From NCBI RefSeq assembly GCF_030063145.1, contig NZ_JASISM010000001.1:124001-188000 (forward strand): DNA of 64,000 nt, read 5' to 3'. The notes under the pieces were generated by a model that ran no database searches, was not told the origin of the DNA, and worked only from the letters and a program-made list of their open reading frames with translations. Positions 53,553-62,791 of this stretch are shown here, piece after piece; position 1 is the first letter of the stretch, and each line of letters begins with the position of its first letter. The position numbers and the translations under genes were made by a program. The stretch comes from Cryobacterium sp. PH31-L1. Lineage in GTDB: Bacteria; Actinomycetota; Actinomycetes; Actinomycetales; Microbacteriaceae.

Positions 53553-54239
53553 ATGGACCATAACAAACTCTGGCTCATCGGCTCCGCGCTGGTGACGAGT
53601 GTCATCGTCGTGCTCGGCGCTGTGCTGGGCATTCAGCCGCAGCTCGAGAGCATGACTGCCGCCGACGCGAGCCGCACGGTCGTGCAAGCGACGAATGCCG
53701 AACACGTCGCGCTCCTGGCCCGGCTCAAGCACGACTTCAAGAACCTCGACGCGCTCACGACCGAAGCGGATGCGCTCGCCGAGTCGGTTCCGAGCGGCTC
53801 GGCCATGCCGGCCCTGGTCGACCAGCTCAACGCCCAGGCTGTGGCCACCGGACTCACGCTCACCGGGATGACCGTGACCGAGGCGGTGCCGTACATGCCG
53901 GTTGTTCCGGTCGCGGCGGCGCCCGACGCAGCGGCTGTTCCGGGGGCTGCTCCGGCTCCGGCTGTTCCGGTGGCTGTTCCGGCGGTGGCGCCCGCAGCCC
54001 CGGCCCCCAGCACGGCGATCACGTCAACGAACTTCGCCGCCTTTCCGATGCAGGTCACGGTCACGGGCAGCTATGCCGAGGTGCTCGATTTCGTCGCGGG
54101 TCTGCAATCCGGGAGCCGGTTGTTCCTCATCGACGGCCTCGGCACAGTCGCGGCACCCGGACTGCCGGGCCTGGTGAACGCGACCATCTCGGGGCTGGTG
54201 TATTCGCTCGTGGTGCCGGCGGCGGCATCCGCTGGATAA
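53553..54239 (+). CDS. pilO: Type IV pilus assembly protein PilO (copy 3)
   Basis: A 228-aa bitopic protein: membrane helix at about 8-27, coiled segment, a Pro/Ala/Val-rich linker (about 118-150) and a ferredoxin-like end with VLDFVAGLQSGSRLFLIDGL. ATG lies 2 nt after the pilN stop. Last recognisable pilus gene in the window; no clear terminator follows before the gene at 54327. Confidence 0.83.
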   Translation: MDHNKLWLIGSALVTSVIVVLGAVLGIQPQLESMTAADASRTVVQATNAEHVALLARLKHDFKNLDALTTEADALAESVPSGSAMPALVDQLNAQAVATGLTLTGMTVTEAVPYMPVVPVAAAPDAAAVPGAAPAPAVPVAVPAVAPAAPAPSTAITSTNFAAFPMQVTVTGSYAEVLDFVAGLQSGSRLFLIDGLGTVAAPGLPGLVNATISGLVYSLVVPAAASAG

Positions 54240-54326
54240 TCGGGCGGCGCGCCGAGTCTCCGTGGCATTTGCTGTGCCCTTGGTACAGTTGAAGTCAGTC
54301 ACGGCGAAGGCCACGAGGAGTTCAGA

Positions 54327-55430
54327 ATGAGCGACAAGACGCCAACCGACGGCAAGAAGAACCCTGAGACGGATGCTGCAGCAGCGCCCGATTCGAGCGG
54401 GCCCGAGCAGGATTCCAGCGACCTGAGCAGCGCCCCCGAGCACGCCGCTGCCGTGGTCCCGCCGGCGGATTCGGTCGCCGAACCCGTTCAGGAGCCCATC
54501 GTCATCGACTATGACGCCATCAACGCCAACCTGAGCGCTGCCGAACGCGCCGACGCCGTATCCGCTTCGGCCGACGCCCGCAACCTGGCTCCCATGTCGA
54601 CGGCCGCTCCGGTCGCGCCCCGCGATGCCGACGCACCGAGCCTCGCCGACGACTACTCCGACTCCTACACTCCCGCCGAAACTGTTCCGGCCACGAGTAC
54701 CGCCATTGATTCCGAGCCGGCGTCGCCGGTTGTGCCGGTCGCACTCGTCGTGGAAACAGCCGCCGCCGCGGAGACGCCGATCGACTACTCCGTCGTCGAG
54801 GCACCCCGCGACGTGCCGGTCTCCACCGCTCCGTCGTACACGCCCCCGGCCCAGTCGCCGATCTACGTGCAGGCACCCACCAAGCCCAAGGACCGCAGCA
54901 ACCGGGGCGGCGGCATCCTGATCGCCCTCCTCGCCACCGTGGTTTTCGCGGTGCTGTACGCCGTCGCGGCGTTCATCATCATCGGCGTGACGAGCGCGAC
55001 CATGGCCGTCACCGTGAGCAGCTTCACGTCCTTCGTCGGGCTGCCGAGATTCTACATTCCGGTCATCTTCTTCTTCCTGGCCTATGCCGCCCTGATCGCG
55101 CTGGTCAACCGCGGCGGCTGGTGGGCGTACGTGCTGTTCGGTTTCTTCGTCGGCGTCGTGGTGTACTTCTCCTACATCGGCGGGGCCATGCTCGGCCTCG
55201 TGATCGACGGCCAGTCTGACGGCCTGACCCCGACCGAACTGAGCCGCATCGTATCGACCCTGTGGCTCAACCCCGGCGCCATCGCCGCTGGGCTCATCGC
55301 CCGCGAGGTGCCGATCTGGGCCGGAGCCTGGATCGCCCGCCGCGGTCGCCGCGTCACAGCGAAGAACCTCGAGGCCCGCACCGAGTACGAGCGCCTGCTC
55401 GCCGACGGCCCCCAGATCTCCCGCCCCTAG
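54327..55430 (+). CDS. Membrane protein of unknown function with disordered N-terminus
   Basis: A 367-aa protein. The first 190 residues are acidic, Ala/Pro/Ser/Thr-rich and probably disordered. Then come about four membrane helices (about 193-220, 237-257, 262-292, 308-335) and a short basic tail. The middle helices contain RGGWWAYVLFGFFVG. I do not recognise the family. ATG follows GAGGAG. It lies between the third pilMNO set and a palindromic repeat; no clear link to pili beyond position. Confidence 0.6.
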   Translation: MSDKTPTDGKKNPETDAAAAPDSSGPEQDSSDLSSAPEHAAAVVPPADSVAEPVQEPIVIDYDAINANLSAAERADAVSASADARNLAPMSTAAPVAPRDADAPSLADDYSDSYTPAETVPATSTAIDSEPASPVVPVALVVETAAAAETPIDYSVVEAPRDVPVSTAPSYTPPAQSPIYVQAPTKPKDRSNRGGGILIALLATVVFAVLYAVAAFIIIGVTSATMAVTVSSFTSFVGLPRFYIPVIFFFLAYAALIALVNRGGWWAYVLFGFFVGVVVYFSYIGGAMLGLVIDGQSDGLTPTELSRIVSTLWLNPGAIAAGLIAREVPIWAGAWIARRGRRVTAKNLEARTEYERLLADGPQISRP

Positions 55431-55446
55431 CTCGCCTCGTGTTAGA

Positions 55447-55499
55447 CCGGGCCCGGGCCCGGAAAGTGGGCCCATGATAGATCATGGTCCCGCTTTCCG
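55447..55499. repeat. Palindromic intergenic repeat, copy A
   Basis: CCGGGCCCGGGCCCGGAAAG (55447-55466) runs into a long stem-loop at 55460-55499: two 19-nt arms with one wobble and one mismatch around a 2-nt AG centre (GATAGATC). The same unit recurs at 56916-56965. It may also end transcription of the gene at 54327. Confidence 0.7.
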
Positions 55500-55570
55500 A
55501 TCATGGGCCGGGCCGCGGTAGCCCCACCGCGGCCGCACCGGCAGCCGGCGGGCGGGCCTACGCTGGAGCC

Positions 55571-56062
55571 ATGCGGGAATACCGAAAGTACGCGATCACC
55601 ATGGCGGCCTTCTCGGTCGCCCTCTACGTTGCCCTAATCGTGGCGGCATTCGGCGTGCTCAGCCTGCTGCTCAATCGTGACGTCATCAACGAAACGGATG
55701 CCGGCGCCCTCCTCGGCCCCATCATGGTCACCACCGCAGTCCTCGCGCTGGTCTGGGTCATTCTCAGCGCGGTGCTGCGCTCGCCCGAACGCCTGACGCA
55801 GGTTCCGCCGTTGCCGATCTTCATCGCGGGAGTTGCCGCCTACCTCGGCTACTGCGTCTCCGGGGGAGTTGTCTACAGTCTCGGCGCCGGCGAACTCTTT
55901 CGCTCGGTCATCTTCATCGGCGGCGCAATGACGAGCCCGTTCGCGATCGCCGTCGCCGTGAGCGGCTGGATCATCGCCTTCCTGTTCTTCGTGGTGCTGC
56001 TCGCCAAACCGGCTGGCTCCGGCGCTCCCGAGTGGCCCTGGGAGAAGAACGACGACAACTAG
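55571..56062 (+). CDS. Small four-helix membrane protein of unknown function
   Basis: A 163-aa protein with four membrane helices (about 10-35, 45-65, 78-100, 125-150) and a charged C-terminus ending WEKNDDN. No family recognised. ATG at 55571 has no ribosome site; TACGCT (55559-55564), a TANNNT -10 box, lies 6 nt before it, so the mRNA may be leaderless. It lies between two copies of the palindromic repeat. Confidence 0.62.
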   Translation: MREYRKYAITMAAFSVALYVALIVAAFGVLSLLLNRDVINETDAGALLGPIMVTTAVLALVWVILSAVLRSPERLTQVPPLPIFIAGVAAYLGYCVSGGVVYSLGAGELFRSVIFIGGAMTSPFAIAVAVSGWIIAFLFFVVLLAKPAGSGAPEWPWEKNDDN

Positions 56063-56163
56063 ACCTTTTGGCAGCTCTCGTCGAGCACTGCCGGCGCGAC
56101 TTCGCTCATGGGGCCGATGTTGGCATCTCGCGCACGCCCCGCGTACGAGTACCCTTATGCAGT

Positions 56164-56886
56164 ATGGATAGGTCCATCGAGTCGCGCGTCAACCACGAGG
56201 TTGAGAACTGGCTGCGTTGGATAACCCGCTGGCGCCCCGCAACGCACCGCGGCCGTGCCCGCCTGTGCCGCCAATGCTTCGGATCCCCGCTCATCGCCTC
56301 CGCCGGACTCGCCGTCGACGTTCCCCACGCCGTTCAGCACGCCCTGTCCATGCGCATGAAGATCGTCATCGACGCCTCGGTCGACGAATATACCGAGCGC
56401 AATCTGCCGCTGCTCGCGCACGAGCTCAACCTGAGCGAGCGCCGCGAATCCGCCCAGGCCTACCGGCCGGCCGAGGGTCTCGAACCGGAGTTTCGCGGCC
56501 TCGACCTCGACCCGCAACCCGCAGCGGATGCCCCCTACCTCTTCACCTTCAGCGAACTCGCCGACCGGCAGCCCCCCGAAACCCAGCCGACACCGCTGAC
56601 GTCGCCCGATGTCGCAGAGCAGGGACTCCAGCCCGAGCTCCCCGCCCCCGCACCGTTCGAACCGCTCCCGCCGCTCAGCCCCGAAGAGAAGGCAGCGCTG
56701 AAGGCCGAGATGCACCTCGCCGACGAGTTCGCCACCCAGGTCGGCCTGCGGGTGTGCGCCCAGCTCGCCCACCAAAAGCCCCGCTTGCTCGCCGCAATCG
56801 CGGAATTCGTCGAGCCCCAGGTGCAGGCCCTGCTGGCTGACCTCGAGAGCACCCTCGACTCGCCGCTGTGGCCGCGCAATCCCTAG
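56164..56886 (+). CDS. Conserved-looking acidic protein of unknown function
   Basis: A 240-aa soluble protein. N-terminal Arg/Trp-rich segment (about 1-45), middle region with LPLLAHELNLSERRES, a Pro-rich linker (about 125-165) and a C-terminal helical part. No domain recognised. No ribosome site precedes the ATG, but TACCCT (56150-56155) lies 8 nt before it, which suits a leaderless transcript. Confidence 0.58.
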   Translation: MDRSIESRVNHEVENWLRWITRWRPATHRGRARLCRQCFGSPLIASAGLAVDVPHAVQHALSMRMKIVIDASVDEYTERNLPLLAHELNLSERRESAQAYRPAEGLEPEFRGLDLDPQPAADAPYLFTFSELADRQPPETQPTPLTSPDVAEQGLQPELPAPAPFEPLPPLSPEEKAALKAEMHLADEFATQVGLRVCAQLAHQKPRLLAAIAEFVEPQVQALLADLESTLDSPLWPRNP

Positions 56887-56910
56887 CCGAGCCGCAGCAT
56901 CCGCTCCCTT

Positions 56911-56985
56911 GCTTTCCGGGCCCGGGCCCGGAAAGCGGGACCACGATAGATCATGGGCCCAGCGACCGGGCCCGGGCCCGGAAAC
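56911..56985. repeat. Palindromic intergenic repeat, copies B and C
   Basis: Copy B starts with a perfect 26-bp palindrome (56911-56936, two arms GCTTTCCGGGCCC/GGGCCCGGAAAGC) and continues with a GATAGATCATGGG core like copy A. Copy C (56966-56985) keeps only the CCGGGCCCGGGCCCGGAAA unit. The gap 56887-57309 holds these repeats, then the rpsL promoter and leader. Confidence 0.7.
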
Positions 56986-57042
56986 AAGAAAACGAGGAAA
57001 AAGGGCCGCGCGACGGCGGGCCTGACACGGGGCGCAACCCAT

Positions 57043-57072
57043 TTGACCACGGAGGCTGTGCCGGGCTAGACT
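57043..57072 (+). promoter_or_regulatory. Promoter of the str operon
   Basis: TTGACC (57043-57048) and TAGACT (57067-57072) are separated by 18 nt, a good vegetative sigma promoter. The start of transcription is expected near 57079, giving a leader of about 230 nt before rpsL. The S10 promoter at 62403 has the same 18-nt spacing and a similar -10. Confidence 0.75.
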
Positions 57073-57078
57073 TACCGG

Positions 57079-57102
57079 GTGTGCGCTTTGTCGTGTGCCT
57101 GA
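57079..57102 (+). other. Possible leaderless 7-codon upstream ORF
   Basis: GTG at 57079, 6 nt after the -10 box, starts a frame reading MCALSCA and stop. It sits where transcription should begin, so it could be translated without a ribosome site. Two Cys in seven residues recall Cys-sensing leaderless leader peptides known in mycobacteria. May be chance. Confidence 0.25.
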
Positions 57103-57309
57103 ATTATGCCCTCCTGAGAGCACAGGTGCGAGATTCCACACATGTAGGGCTGGTCAAAGACCACGCCCCCACGGCATACCCACCAAAACACGCGCGAGCA
57201 ATCGTGTGGGTTCAAGCGGGTCCAGATGAACTCGATCCCACCGTCAGGGAAAGATCGAATGCTAACCATCACAAAGCTGTCACCGTGCAGCAATATCAAG
57301 GAGTAATTA

Positions 57310-57684
57310 GTGCCCACCATTCAGCAGTTGGTCAGGAAGGGCCGTAGCCCCAAGGTCACCAAGACCAAGGCTCCCGCCCTGAAGTCCAACCCGCAGCAGC
57401 GCGGCGTTTGCACCCGCGTCTACACCACCACCCCGAAGAAGCCGAACTCGGCTCTTCGCAAGGTCGCCCGCGTCAAGCTTTCCAACGGCACCGAGGTCAC
57501 CGCCTACATTCCCGGCGAGGGCCACAACCTGCAGGAGCACTCAATGGTGCTCGTGCGCGGAGGCCGTGTTAAGGACCTCCCCGGTGTGCGTTACAAAATC
57601 ATTCGCGGCGCACTGGACACCCAGGCCGTCAAGAACCGTAAGCAGGCTCGTAGCCGCTACGGCGCAAAGATGGAGAAGAAGTAA
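57310..57684 (+). CDS. rpsL: 30S ribosomal protein S12
   Basis: A 124-aa protein at full length. [20 protein letters not shown] and [17 protein letters not shown] are the conserved decoding-centre loops; both Lys linked to streptomycin resistance when changed (K43 and K88 in E. coli numbering) are wild type. GTG follows AAGGAG. First gene of the str operon; its stop overlaps the rpsG start by 1 nt. Confidence 0.98.
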   Translation: MPTIQQLVRKGRSPKVTKTKAPALKSNPQQRGVCTRVYTTTPKKPNSALRKVARVKLSNGTEVTAYIPGEGHNLQEHSMVLVRGGRVKDLPGVRYKIIRGALDTQAVKNRKQARSRYGAKMEKK

Positions 57685-58154
57685 TGCCCCGTAAAGGACC
57701 CGCTCCCAAGCGCCCTGTCATTGCCGACCCGGTTTATGGTGCCCCCATCGTCAGCCAGCTCGTCAACAAGATCCTTCTCGATGGCAAAAAGGGCCTCGCC
57801 GAGCGCATCGTATACGATGCCCTCGCCGGAGTCTCCGCCAAGAACGAGCTGGATGCCGTTGTCACGCTGAAGAAGGCACTCGACAACGTTCGTCCGACCC
57901 TCGAGGTGCGTTCGCGCCGCGTCGGTGGTTCCACCTACCAGGTGCCCGTCGAAGTGAAGCCGCACCGTGCCAACACGCTGGCACTTCGCTGGTTGACCAG
58001 CTACGCCAAGGCTCGTCGCGAGAAGACCATGACCGAGCGCCTCACCAACGAGATCCTCGACGCGAGCAACGGCCTCGGTGCCGCTGTCAAGCGTCGTGAA
58101 GACACTCACAAGATGGCTGAAGCGAACAAGGCCTTCGCGCACTACCGCTGGTAG
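57684..58154 (+). CDS. rpsG: 30S ribosomal protein S7
   Basis: A 156-aa protein, the normal bacterial length, starting [10 protein letters not shown] and ending FAHYRW. It nucleates the 30S head on 16S rRNA and in some bacteria represses its own operon. TAATG coupling with rpsL. A hairpin follows before fusA. Confidence 0.98.
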   Translation: MPRKGPAPKRPVIADPVYGAPIVSQLVNKILLDGKKGLAERIVYDALAGVSAKNELDAVVTLKKALDNVRPTLEVRSRRVGGSTYQVPVEVKPHRANTLALRWLTSYAKARREKTMTERLTNEILDASNGLGAAVKRREDTHKMAEANKAFAHYRW

Positions 58155-58187
58155 TTAGAACCATCGAGCATTCCTGATCAGCAGGCG

Positions 58188-58208
58188 GGCGCGTGTGAAA
58201 CACGCGCC
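58188..58208 (+). promoter_or_regulatory. Hairpin between rpsG and fusA
   Basis: GGCGCGTGT and ACACGCGCC form a perfect 9-bp stem with a GAA loop in the 124-nt gap between rpsG and fusA. In E. coli the matching gap is the S7 binding site for feedback control; the same use here is inference from position. Confidence 0.5.
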
Positions 58209-58278
58209 TGCCCAGCTGCTCGGCGGATGCTCCAGGCCTTGTTCCGCATTCCCACCCCCTACCCGCTGGAGGACCCCC

Positions 58279-60393
58279 GTGGCACTTGACGTGCTCACCG
58301 ACCTGAGTAAGGTCCGCAATATCGGCATCATGGCTCACATTGATGCTGGCAAGACCACCACGACTGAGCGCATCCTGTTCTACACGGGTGTCAACCACAA
58401 GATCGGCGAGACCCACGACGGCGCCTCGACGATGGACTGGATGGCGCAGGAGCAGGAACGTGGCATCACGATCACCTCCGCTGCGACGACCTGTTTCTGG
58501 GACAACAACCAGATCAACATCATCGACACCCCCGGACACGTGGACTTCACCGTTGAGGTGGAGCGTTCACTCCGCGTTCTCGACGGTGCTGTTGCCGTGT
58601 TCGACGGCAAGGAGGGCGTTGAGCCCCAGTCCGAAACCGTGTGGCGTCAGGCCGACAAGTACGACGTGCCCCGCATTTGCTTCGTCAACAAGATGGACAA
58701 GCTCGGCGCCGACTTCTACTTCACGGTCGACACCATCATCAAGCGCCTCGGCGCGAAGCCGCTGGTCATCCAGCTGCCGATCGGTGCAGAATCTGAATTC
58801 GAGGGTGTTGTCGACCTCGTTCAGATGCGTGCGCTGACCTGGCGCGGCGACTCCAAGGGTGACGTGGAGATGGGCTCGAAGTACGCCATCGAAGAGATCC
58901 CTGCTGACCTCGTCGAGAAGGCTGCCGAGTACCGCAAGCTCCTGCTCGAGACCGTCGCCGAAACCGACGACGACCTCATGGAGCGTTACTTCGCCGGCGA
59001 AGAGCTGACGGTTGCCGAGATCAAGGGCGCCATCCGCAAGCTCACCATCAACAGTGAGATCTACCCGGTTCTCTGTGGTTCTGCGTTCAAGAACCGCGGC
59101 GTTCAGCCGATGCTCGACGCTGTCATCGATTACCTTCCGACGCCGCTCGACGTGCCTGCCATTGAGGCACACGACCCGCGCGACGAAGAAAAGGTCATCA
59201 TGCGTCACCCCGACGCCGAGGAGCCGTTCACGGCTCTCGCTTTCAAGGTTGCGGTGCACCCGTTCTTCGGTCGCCTCACTTACGTGCGCGTGTACTCGGG
59301 CCGCCTCGACTCCGGAGCCCAGGTCATCAACTCGACCAAGGGCAAGAAGGAGCGCATCGGCAAGATCTTCCAGATGCACGCCAACAAGGAGAACCCGGTC
59401 GGTTTCGTTACCGCCGGTCACATCTACGCGGTCATCGGCCTCAAGGACACCACCACGGGCGACACCCTGTGCGACCCGAACCAGCAGGTCGTACTCGAGT
59501 CCATGACGTTCCCTGACCCGGTTATCGAGGTCGCTATCGAGCCGAAGACCAAGCAGGACCAGGAAAAGCTGGGCCTTGCCATTCAGAAGCTCGCCGAAGA
59601 AGACCCCACCTTCCGTACCGAACAGAACCAGGAAACTGGCCAGACGGTAATCAAGGGAATGGGTGAACTTCACCTGGACATCCTGGTCGACCGCATGAAG
59701 CGTGAATTCAACGTTGAGGCGAACGTCGGCAAGCCCCAGGTGGCGTACCGCGAAACGATCCGCAAGGCCGTTGAGCGTCACGACTACACGCACAAGAAGC
59801 AGACCGGTGGATCCGGCCAGTTCGCGAAGATTCAGATCGCGATCGAGCCGATGGAAATCACTGCTGAGAAGTCGTACGAGTTCCTCAACAAGGTCACCGG
59901 TGGCCGTATCCCGCGTGAGTACATCCCCTCGGTGGATGCTGGAATTCAGGATGCGCTCCGCGTAGGCATCCTGGCCGGCTACCCGATGGTGGGTGTTCGA
60001 GCCAGCCTGCTTGACGGTGCTGCGCACGACGTCGACTCCTCGGAGATGGCCTTCAAGATTGCCGGTTCGATGGGCTTCAAGGAAGCCGTTCGTAAGGCGA
60101 ACCCCGTTCTGCTCGAGCCGCTGATGGCCGTCGAAGTTCGTACCCCTGAGGAATACATGGGTGACGTAATCGGAGACCTCAACTCGCGTCGTGGGCAGAT
60201 CCAGACCATGGAGGATGCGCAGGGCGTGAAGGTAATTCGCGCTCACGTTCCACTGTCGGAGATGTTCGGATACATCGGTGACCTGCGGTCTAAGACCAGC
60301 GGCCGTGCGGTGTACTCGATGACGTTCGAGAGCTATGCGGAGGTCCCGAAGGCAGTTGCCGACGAGATCATCAACAAGAACAAGGGCGAATAG
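58279..60393 (+). CDS. fusA: Elongation factor G
   Basis: A 704-aa translocation GTPase. G1 [13 protein letters not shown]3 [10 protein letters not shown]4 [10 protein letters not shown], then domains II to V up to [18 protein letters not shown] at 58279 is chosen for GGAGGA 6 nt upstream; the frame is open further up but without family sequence. Third gene of the str operon. Confidence 0.98.
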   Translation: MALDVLTDLSKVRNIGIMAHIDAGKTTTTERILFYTGVNHKIGETHDGASTMDWMAQEQERGITITSAATTCFWDNNQINIIDTPGHVDFTVEVERSLRVLDGAVAVFDGKEGVEPQSETVWRQADKYDVPRICFVNKMDKLGADFYFTVDTIIKRLGAKPLVIQLPIGAESEFEGVVDLVQMRALTWRGDSKGDVEMGSKYAIEEIPADLVEKAAEYRKLLLETVAETDDDLMERYFAGEELTVAEIKGAIRKLTINSEIYPVLCGSAFKNRGVQPMLDAVIDYLPTPLDVPAIEAHDPRDEEKVIMRHPDAEEPFTALAFKVAVHPFFGRLTYVRVYSGRLDSGAQVINSTKGKKERIGKIFQMHANKENPVGFVTAGHIYAVIGLKDTTTGDTLCDPNQQVVLESMTFPDPVIEVAIEPKTKQDQEKLGLAIQKLAEEDPTFRTEQNQETGQTVIKGMGELHLDILVDRMKREFNVEANVGKPQVAYRETIRKAVERHDYTHKKQTGGSGQFAKIQIAIEPMEITAEKSYEFLNKVTGGRIPREYIPSVDAGIQDALRVGILAGYPMVGVRASLLDGAAHDVDSSEMAFKIAGSMGFKEAVRKANPVLLEPLMAVEVRTPEEYMGDVIGDLNSRRGQIQTMEDAQGVKVIRAHVPLSEMFGYIGDLRSKTSGRAVYSMTFESYAEVPKAVADEIINKNKGE

Positions 60394-60399
60394 CCCCTA

Positions 60400-60434
60400 A
60401 GGTGGCCTTCGGGCCAAAATCGCTTCGGCCACCT
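60400..60434 (+). promoter_or_regulatory. Hairpin between fusA and tuf
   Basis: AGGTGGCC (60400-60407) and GGCCACCT (60427-60434) form an 8-bp stem. No T tract. It may weaken read-through or mark an RNA-processing point before tuf; the 134-nt gap could also hold a tuf promoter, which I cannot locate. Confidence 0.35.
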
Positions 60435-60527
60435 GGCCCTAGTAACATAAGTAGACACATCCAGCGCATACCGGCCGCTCATAACGGCGGCCGTGAATTT
60501 GCACGCGAGTCCTGAGGAGGACCCACA

Positions 60528-61721
60528 GTGGCCAAGGCCAAGTTCGAGCGGACAAAGCCGCACGTAAACATCGGAACGATCGGTCACGTTGACCACGGAA
60601 AGACCACGCTGACTGCAGCGATCTCCAAGGTTCTTGCCGATAAGTTCCCGTCCAAGATCAACGTTCAGCGCGACTTCGCGTCGATTGACTCGGCTCCGGA
60701 AGAACGCCAGCGCGGTATCACGATCAACATTTCGCATGTTGAGTACGAGACCGACAAGCGCCACTATGCGCACGTCGATGCTCCGGGCCACGCTGACTAC
60801 ATCAAGAACATGATCACCGGTGCTGCTCAGATGGACGGCGCAATCCTCGTGGTTGCCGCTACTGACGGCCCGATGGCTCAGACCCGTGAGCACGTTCTTC
60901 TCGCCAAGCAGGTCGGCGTTCCGACCCTGCTCGTCGCGCTGAACAAGGCCGACATGGTTGATGACGAAGAGATCATGGAGCTCGTTGAGCTCGAAGTTCG
61001 TGAACTTCTCTCCAGCCAGGGTTTCGATGGCGACAACGCCCCCGTCATCCAGGTCTCCGCACTCAAGGCGCTTGAAGGCGACGAGAAGTGGACCGGAAAC
61101 ATCCTTGAGCTCATGAAGGCTGTTGACGAATTCATTCCCGACCCGATCCGCGACAAGGACAAGCCGTTCTTGATGCCGATCGAGGACGTCTTCACGATCA
61201 CCGGCCGTGGCACCGTTGTTACGGGCCGCGCCGAGCGTGGAACCCTCAAGATCAACTCCGAGATCGAGATCGTCGGCATCCGCCCGACGCAGAAGACCAC
61301 GGTTACCGGTATTGAGATGTTCCACAAGCAGCTCGACGAGGCTTGGGCCGGCGAGAACTGTGGACTTCTTCTTCGTGGCACCAAGCGCGAAGACGTTGAG
61401 CGCGGCCAGGTCGTCGTCAAGCCGGGTTCGGTTACGCCGCACACCGACTTCGAGGGCACCGCGTACATCCTCAGCAAGAACGAGGGTGGCCGTCACAACC
61501 CGTTCTACGCGAACTACCGCCCGCAGTTCTACTTCCGCACCACGGACGTCACCGGCGTCATCACGCTGCCCGAGGGCACCGAGATGGTCATGCCTGGCGA
61601 CACCACCGACCTGACTGTCGCGCTGATTCAGCCGATCGCCATGGAAGAGGGCCTCGGCTTCGCTATCCGTGAAGGTGGCCGCACCGTCGGCGCCGGCACG
61701 GTGACCAAGATCATCAAGTAG
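60528..61721 (+). CDS. tuf: Elongation factor Tu
   Basis: A 397-aa GTPase that delivers aminoacyl-tRNA. G1 [12 protein letters not shown] (about 19-30), G3 [10 protein letters not shown]4 NKADMVDD, ending [15 protein letters not shown] follows GAGGAGGA. Last gene of the str operon, with a terminator directly after it. Confidence 0.99.
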   Translation: MAKAKFERTKPHVNIGTIGHVDHGKTTLTAAISKVLADKFPSKINVQRDFASIDSAPEERQRGITINISHVEYETDKRHYAHVDAPGHADYIKNMITGAAQMDGAILVVAATDGPMAQTREHVLLAKQVGVPTLLVALNKADMVDDEEIMELVELEVRELLSSQGFDGDNAPVIQVSALKALEGDEKWTGNILELMKAVDEFIPDPIRDKDKPFLMPIEDVFTITGRGTVVTGRAERGTLKINSEIEIVGIRPTQKTTVTGIEMFHKQLDEAWAGENCGLLLRGTKREDVERGQVVVKPGSVTPHTDFEGTAYILSKNEGGRHNPFYANYRPQFYFRTTDVTGVITLPEGTEMVMPGDTTDLTVALIQPIAMEEGLGFAIREGGRTVGAGTVTKIIK

Positions 61722-61742
61722 TCTTTCTCTACTGATCTCCTG

Positions 61743-61777
61743 AAAGGGGTCGGGCCTTCGGGTCCGGCCCCTTTTTT
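61743..61777 (+). terminator. Intrinsic terminator after tuf
   Basis: AAGGGGTCGGGCC pairs with GGTCCGGCCCCTT over 13 bp (two wobbles) around a TTCG tetraloop, followed by six Ts. A textbook rho-independent terminator ending the str operon. Confidence 0.93.
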
Positions 61778-61865
61778 GCACCCCGAATGAAATCGAATAT
61801 TTCAAGCGGATGACGATGGCTCATTACCCGACGCGGGATTGGGAATATCCGGTTATGGTCTGCGC

Positions 61866-62309
61866 ATGCAGATATCGAAACTGGAAATGCGCATCCTCCT
61901 GGGGATCGCGATCGTTGTGGTGGCGATTCTCGCCGTGGTGATCGTGCCCCGCCTGTCCGGGTCCGCTCCCGCTGCGCAGTCATCAATCGCCCGGGTGACG
62001 CCAACCCCGACGCCATCGCCGATCCCTACGTCCTCACCAACACCAACAGCCCAGACCGAACAGCAGATTCTCGACAGCATCGTGACCAGCACCGTCAGCG
62101 TCTACAGCGTGCTGGTTTGCGACAGCCTTAAAGAATACGCCGCCCTGTCAATTCCAGAGATCATCACCAAGGTGCTCGCCGAATACCCGACCACCGGCCT
62201 GTCCGACCAATCACGTCAGCTCATGGCTCAGCGTGTGCTCACCGAATCCACGGCGAAGAGCTGCCCAGAGCAGAGTCCGCGAGTGGCCGCTGGAATCGTT
62301 CAGGGCTAG
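61866..62309 (+). CDS. Small exported or membrane-anchored protein, unknown function
   Basis: A 147-aa protein with one N-terminal helix (about 9-30), a Pro/Thr/Ser-rich spacer (about 45-65) and a small helical domain with two Cys (VCDSL and KSCPEQ) that could form a disulfide outside the cell. No family recognised. No ribosome site; TATGGT (61854-61859) lies 6 nt before the ATG, suiting a leaderless transcript. It separates the str and S10 operons. Confidence 0.65.
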   Translation: MQISKLEMRILLGIAIVVVAILAVVIVPRLSGSAPAAQSSIARVTPTPTPSPIPTSSPTPTAQTEQQILDSIVTSTVSVYSVLVCDSLKEYAALSIPEIITKVLAEYPTTGLSDQSRQLMAQRVLTESTAKSCPEQSPRVAAGIVQG

Positions 62310-62328
62310 GTCAACCTCAGCACTGAAA

Positions 62329-62362
62329 CGGATGCCCGTGGCCAGTCGGCCGCGGGCATCCG
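62329..62362. terminator. Strong hairpin after the small exported protein gene
   Basis: Two 15-nt arms (62329-62343 and 62348-62362, one wobble) pair around AGTC. No long T run follows, but the stem is very stable and lies 19 nt past the stop, ahead of the S10 promoter. Confidence 0.75.
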
Positions 62363-62402
62363 CTGGTATCGCGCGCGACACGCCGCGCGCGACACGCCCG
62401 GG

Positions 62403-62432
62403 TTGCACGAAGGGGCAACTCTGTGGCAGACT
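62403..62432 (+). promoter_or_regulatory. Promoter of the S10 operon
   Basis: TTGCAC (62403-62408) and CAGACT (62427-62432) lie 18 nt apart, matching the layout of the str promoter at 57043. It would give an untranslated leader of about 350 nt before rpsJ. A weaker TTGACA at 62681 with TAATAG 15 nt on may be a second start. Confidence 0.5.
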
Positions 62433-62439
62433 CTTCTAG

Positions 62440-62791
62440 TTCAACACTTTCGGCGTGCGCTACGCGTCGCCGGAATCACTGCCAGGCAGTGCATAGTCGC
62501 GTCACACCCTTTCGAATAACACTTGTCGAAATGCGCAGATCGCAGGCTAGGCCGCAGGGAGCAGAGCGCAGCATAAATCAACGATCTGGTCGGCGTGGGT
62601 AAAACCGTGCCGTCCCCCGGGTTCTGCTTCTGGGAGTCGACGTTGACGATGAGCGTCGTTTATTCGTACGTGATTCGAAATTGACATATGAACAGTGGTG
62701 CTAATAGCAGCAGTGCTACTACGGCGTCCAATGCAACCTCGGCAAATCCTGCCGTTGTCTGTAAGACGCCTCGACAGAGAGAGAGTTCGAC
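62440..62791 (+). other. Long leader before rpsJ
   Basis: No gene is seen. The stretch includes several small dyads (for example GACGTTGACGATGAGCGTC near 62639-62657) and ends with the GAGAGAGAG ribosome site of rpsJ. In E. coli the S10 leader is bound by L4 for feedback control; whether this leader works so is unknown. Confidence 0.4.

Noticed and set aside
57103-57309. Metabolite riboswitch in the rpsL leader
   Set aside because: No known riboswitch core could be recognised by eye; the leader length alone is not evidence.
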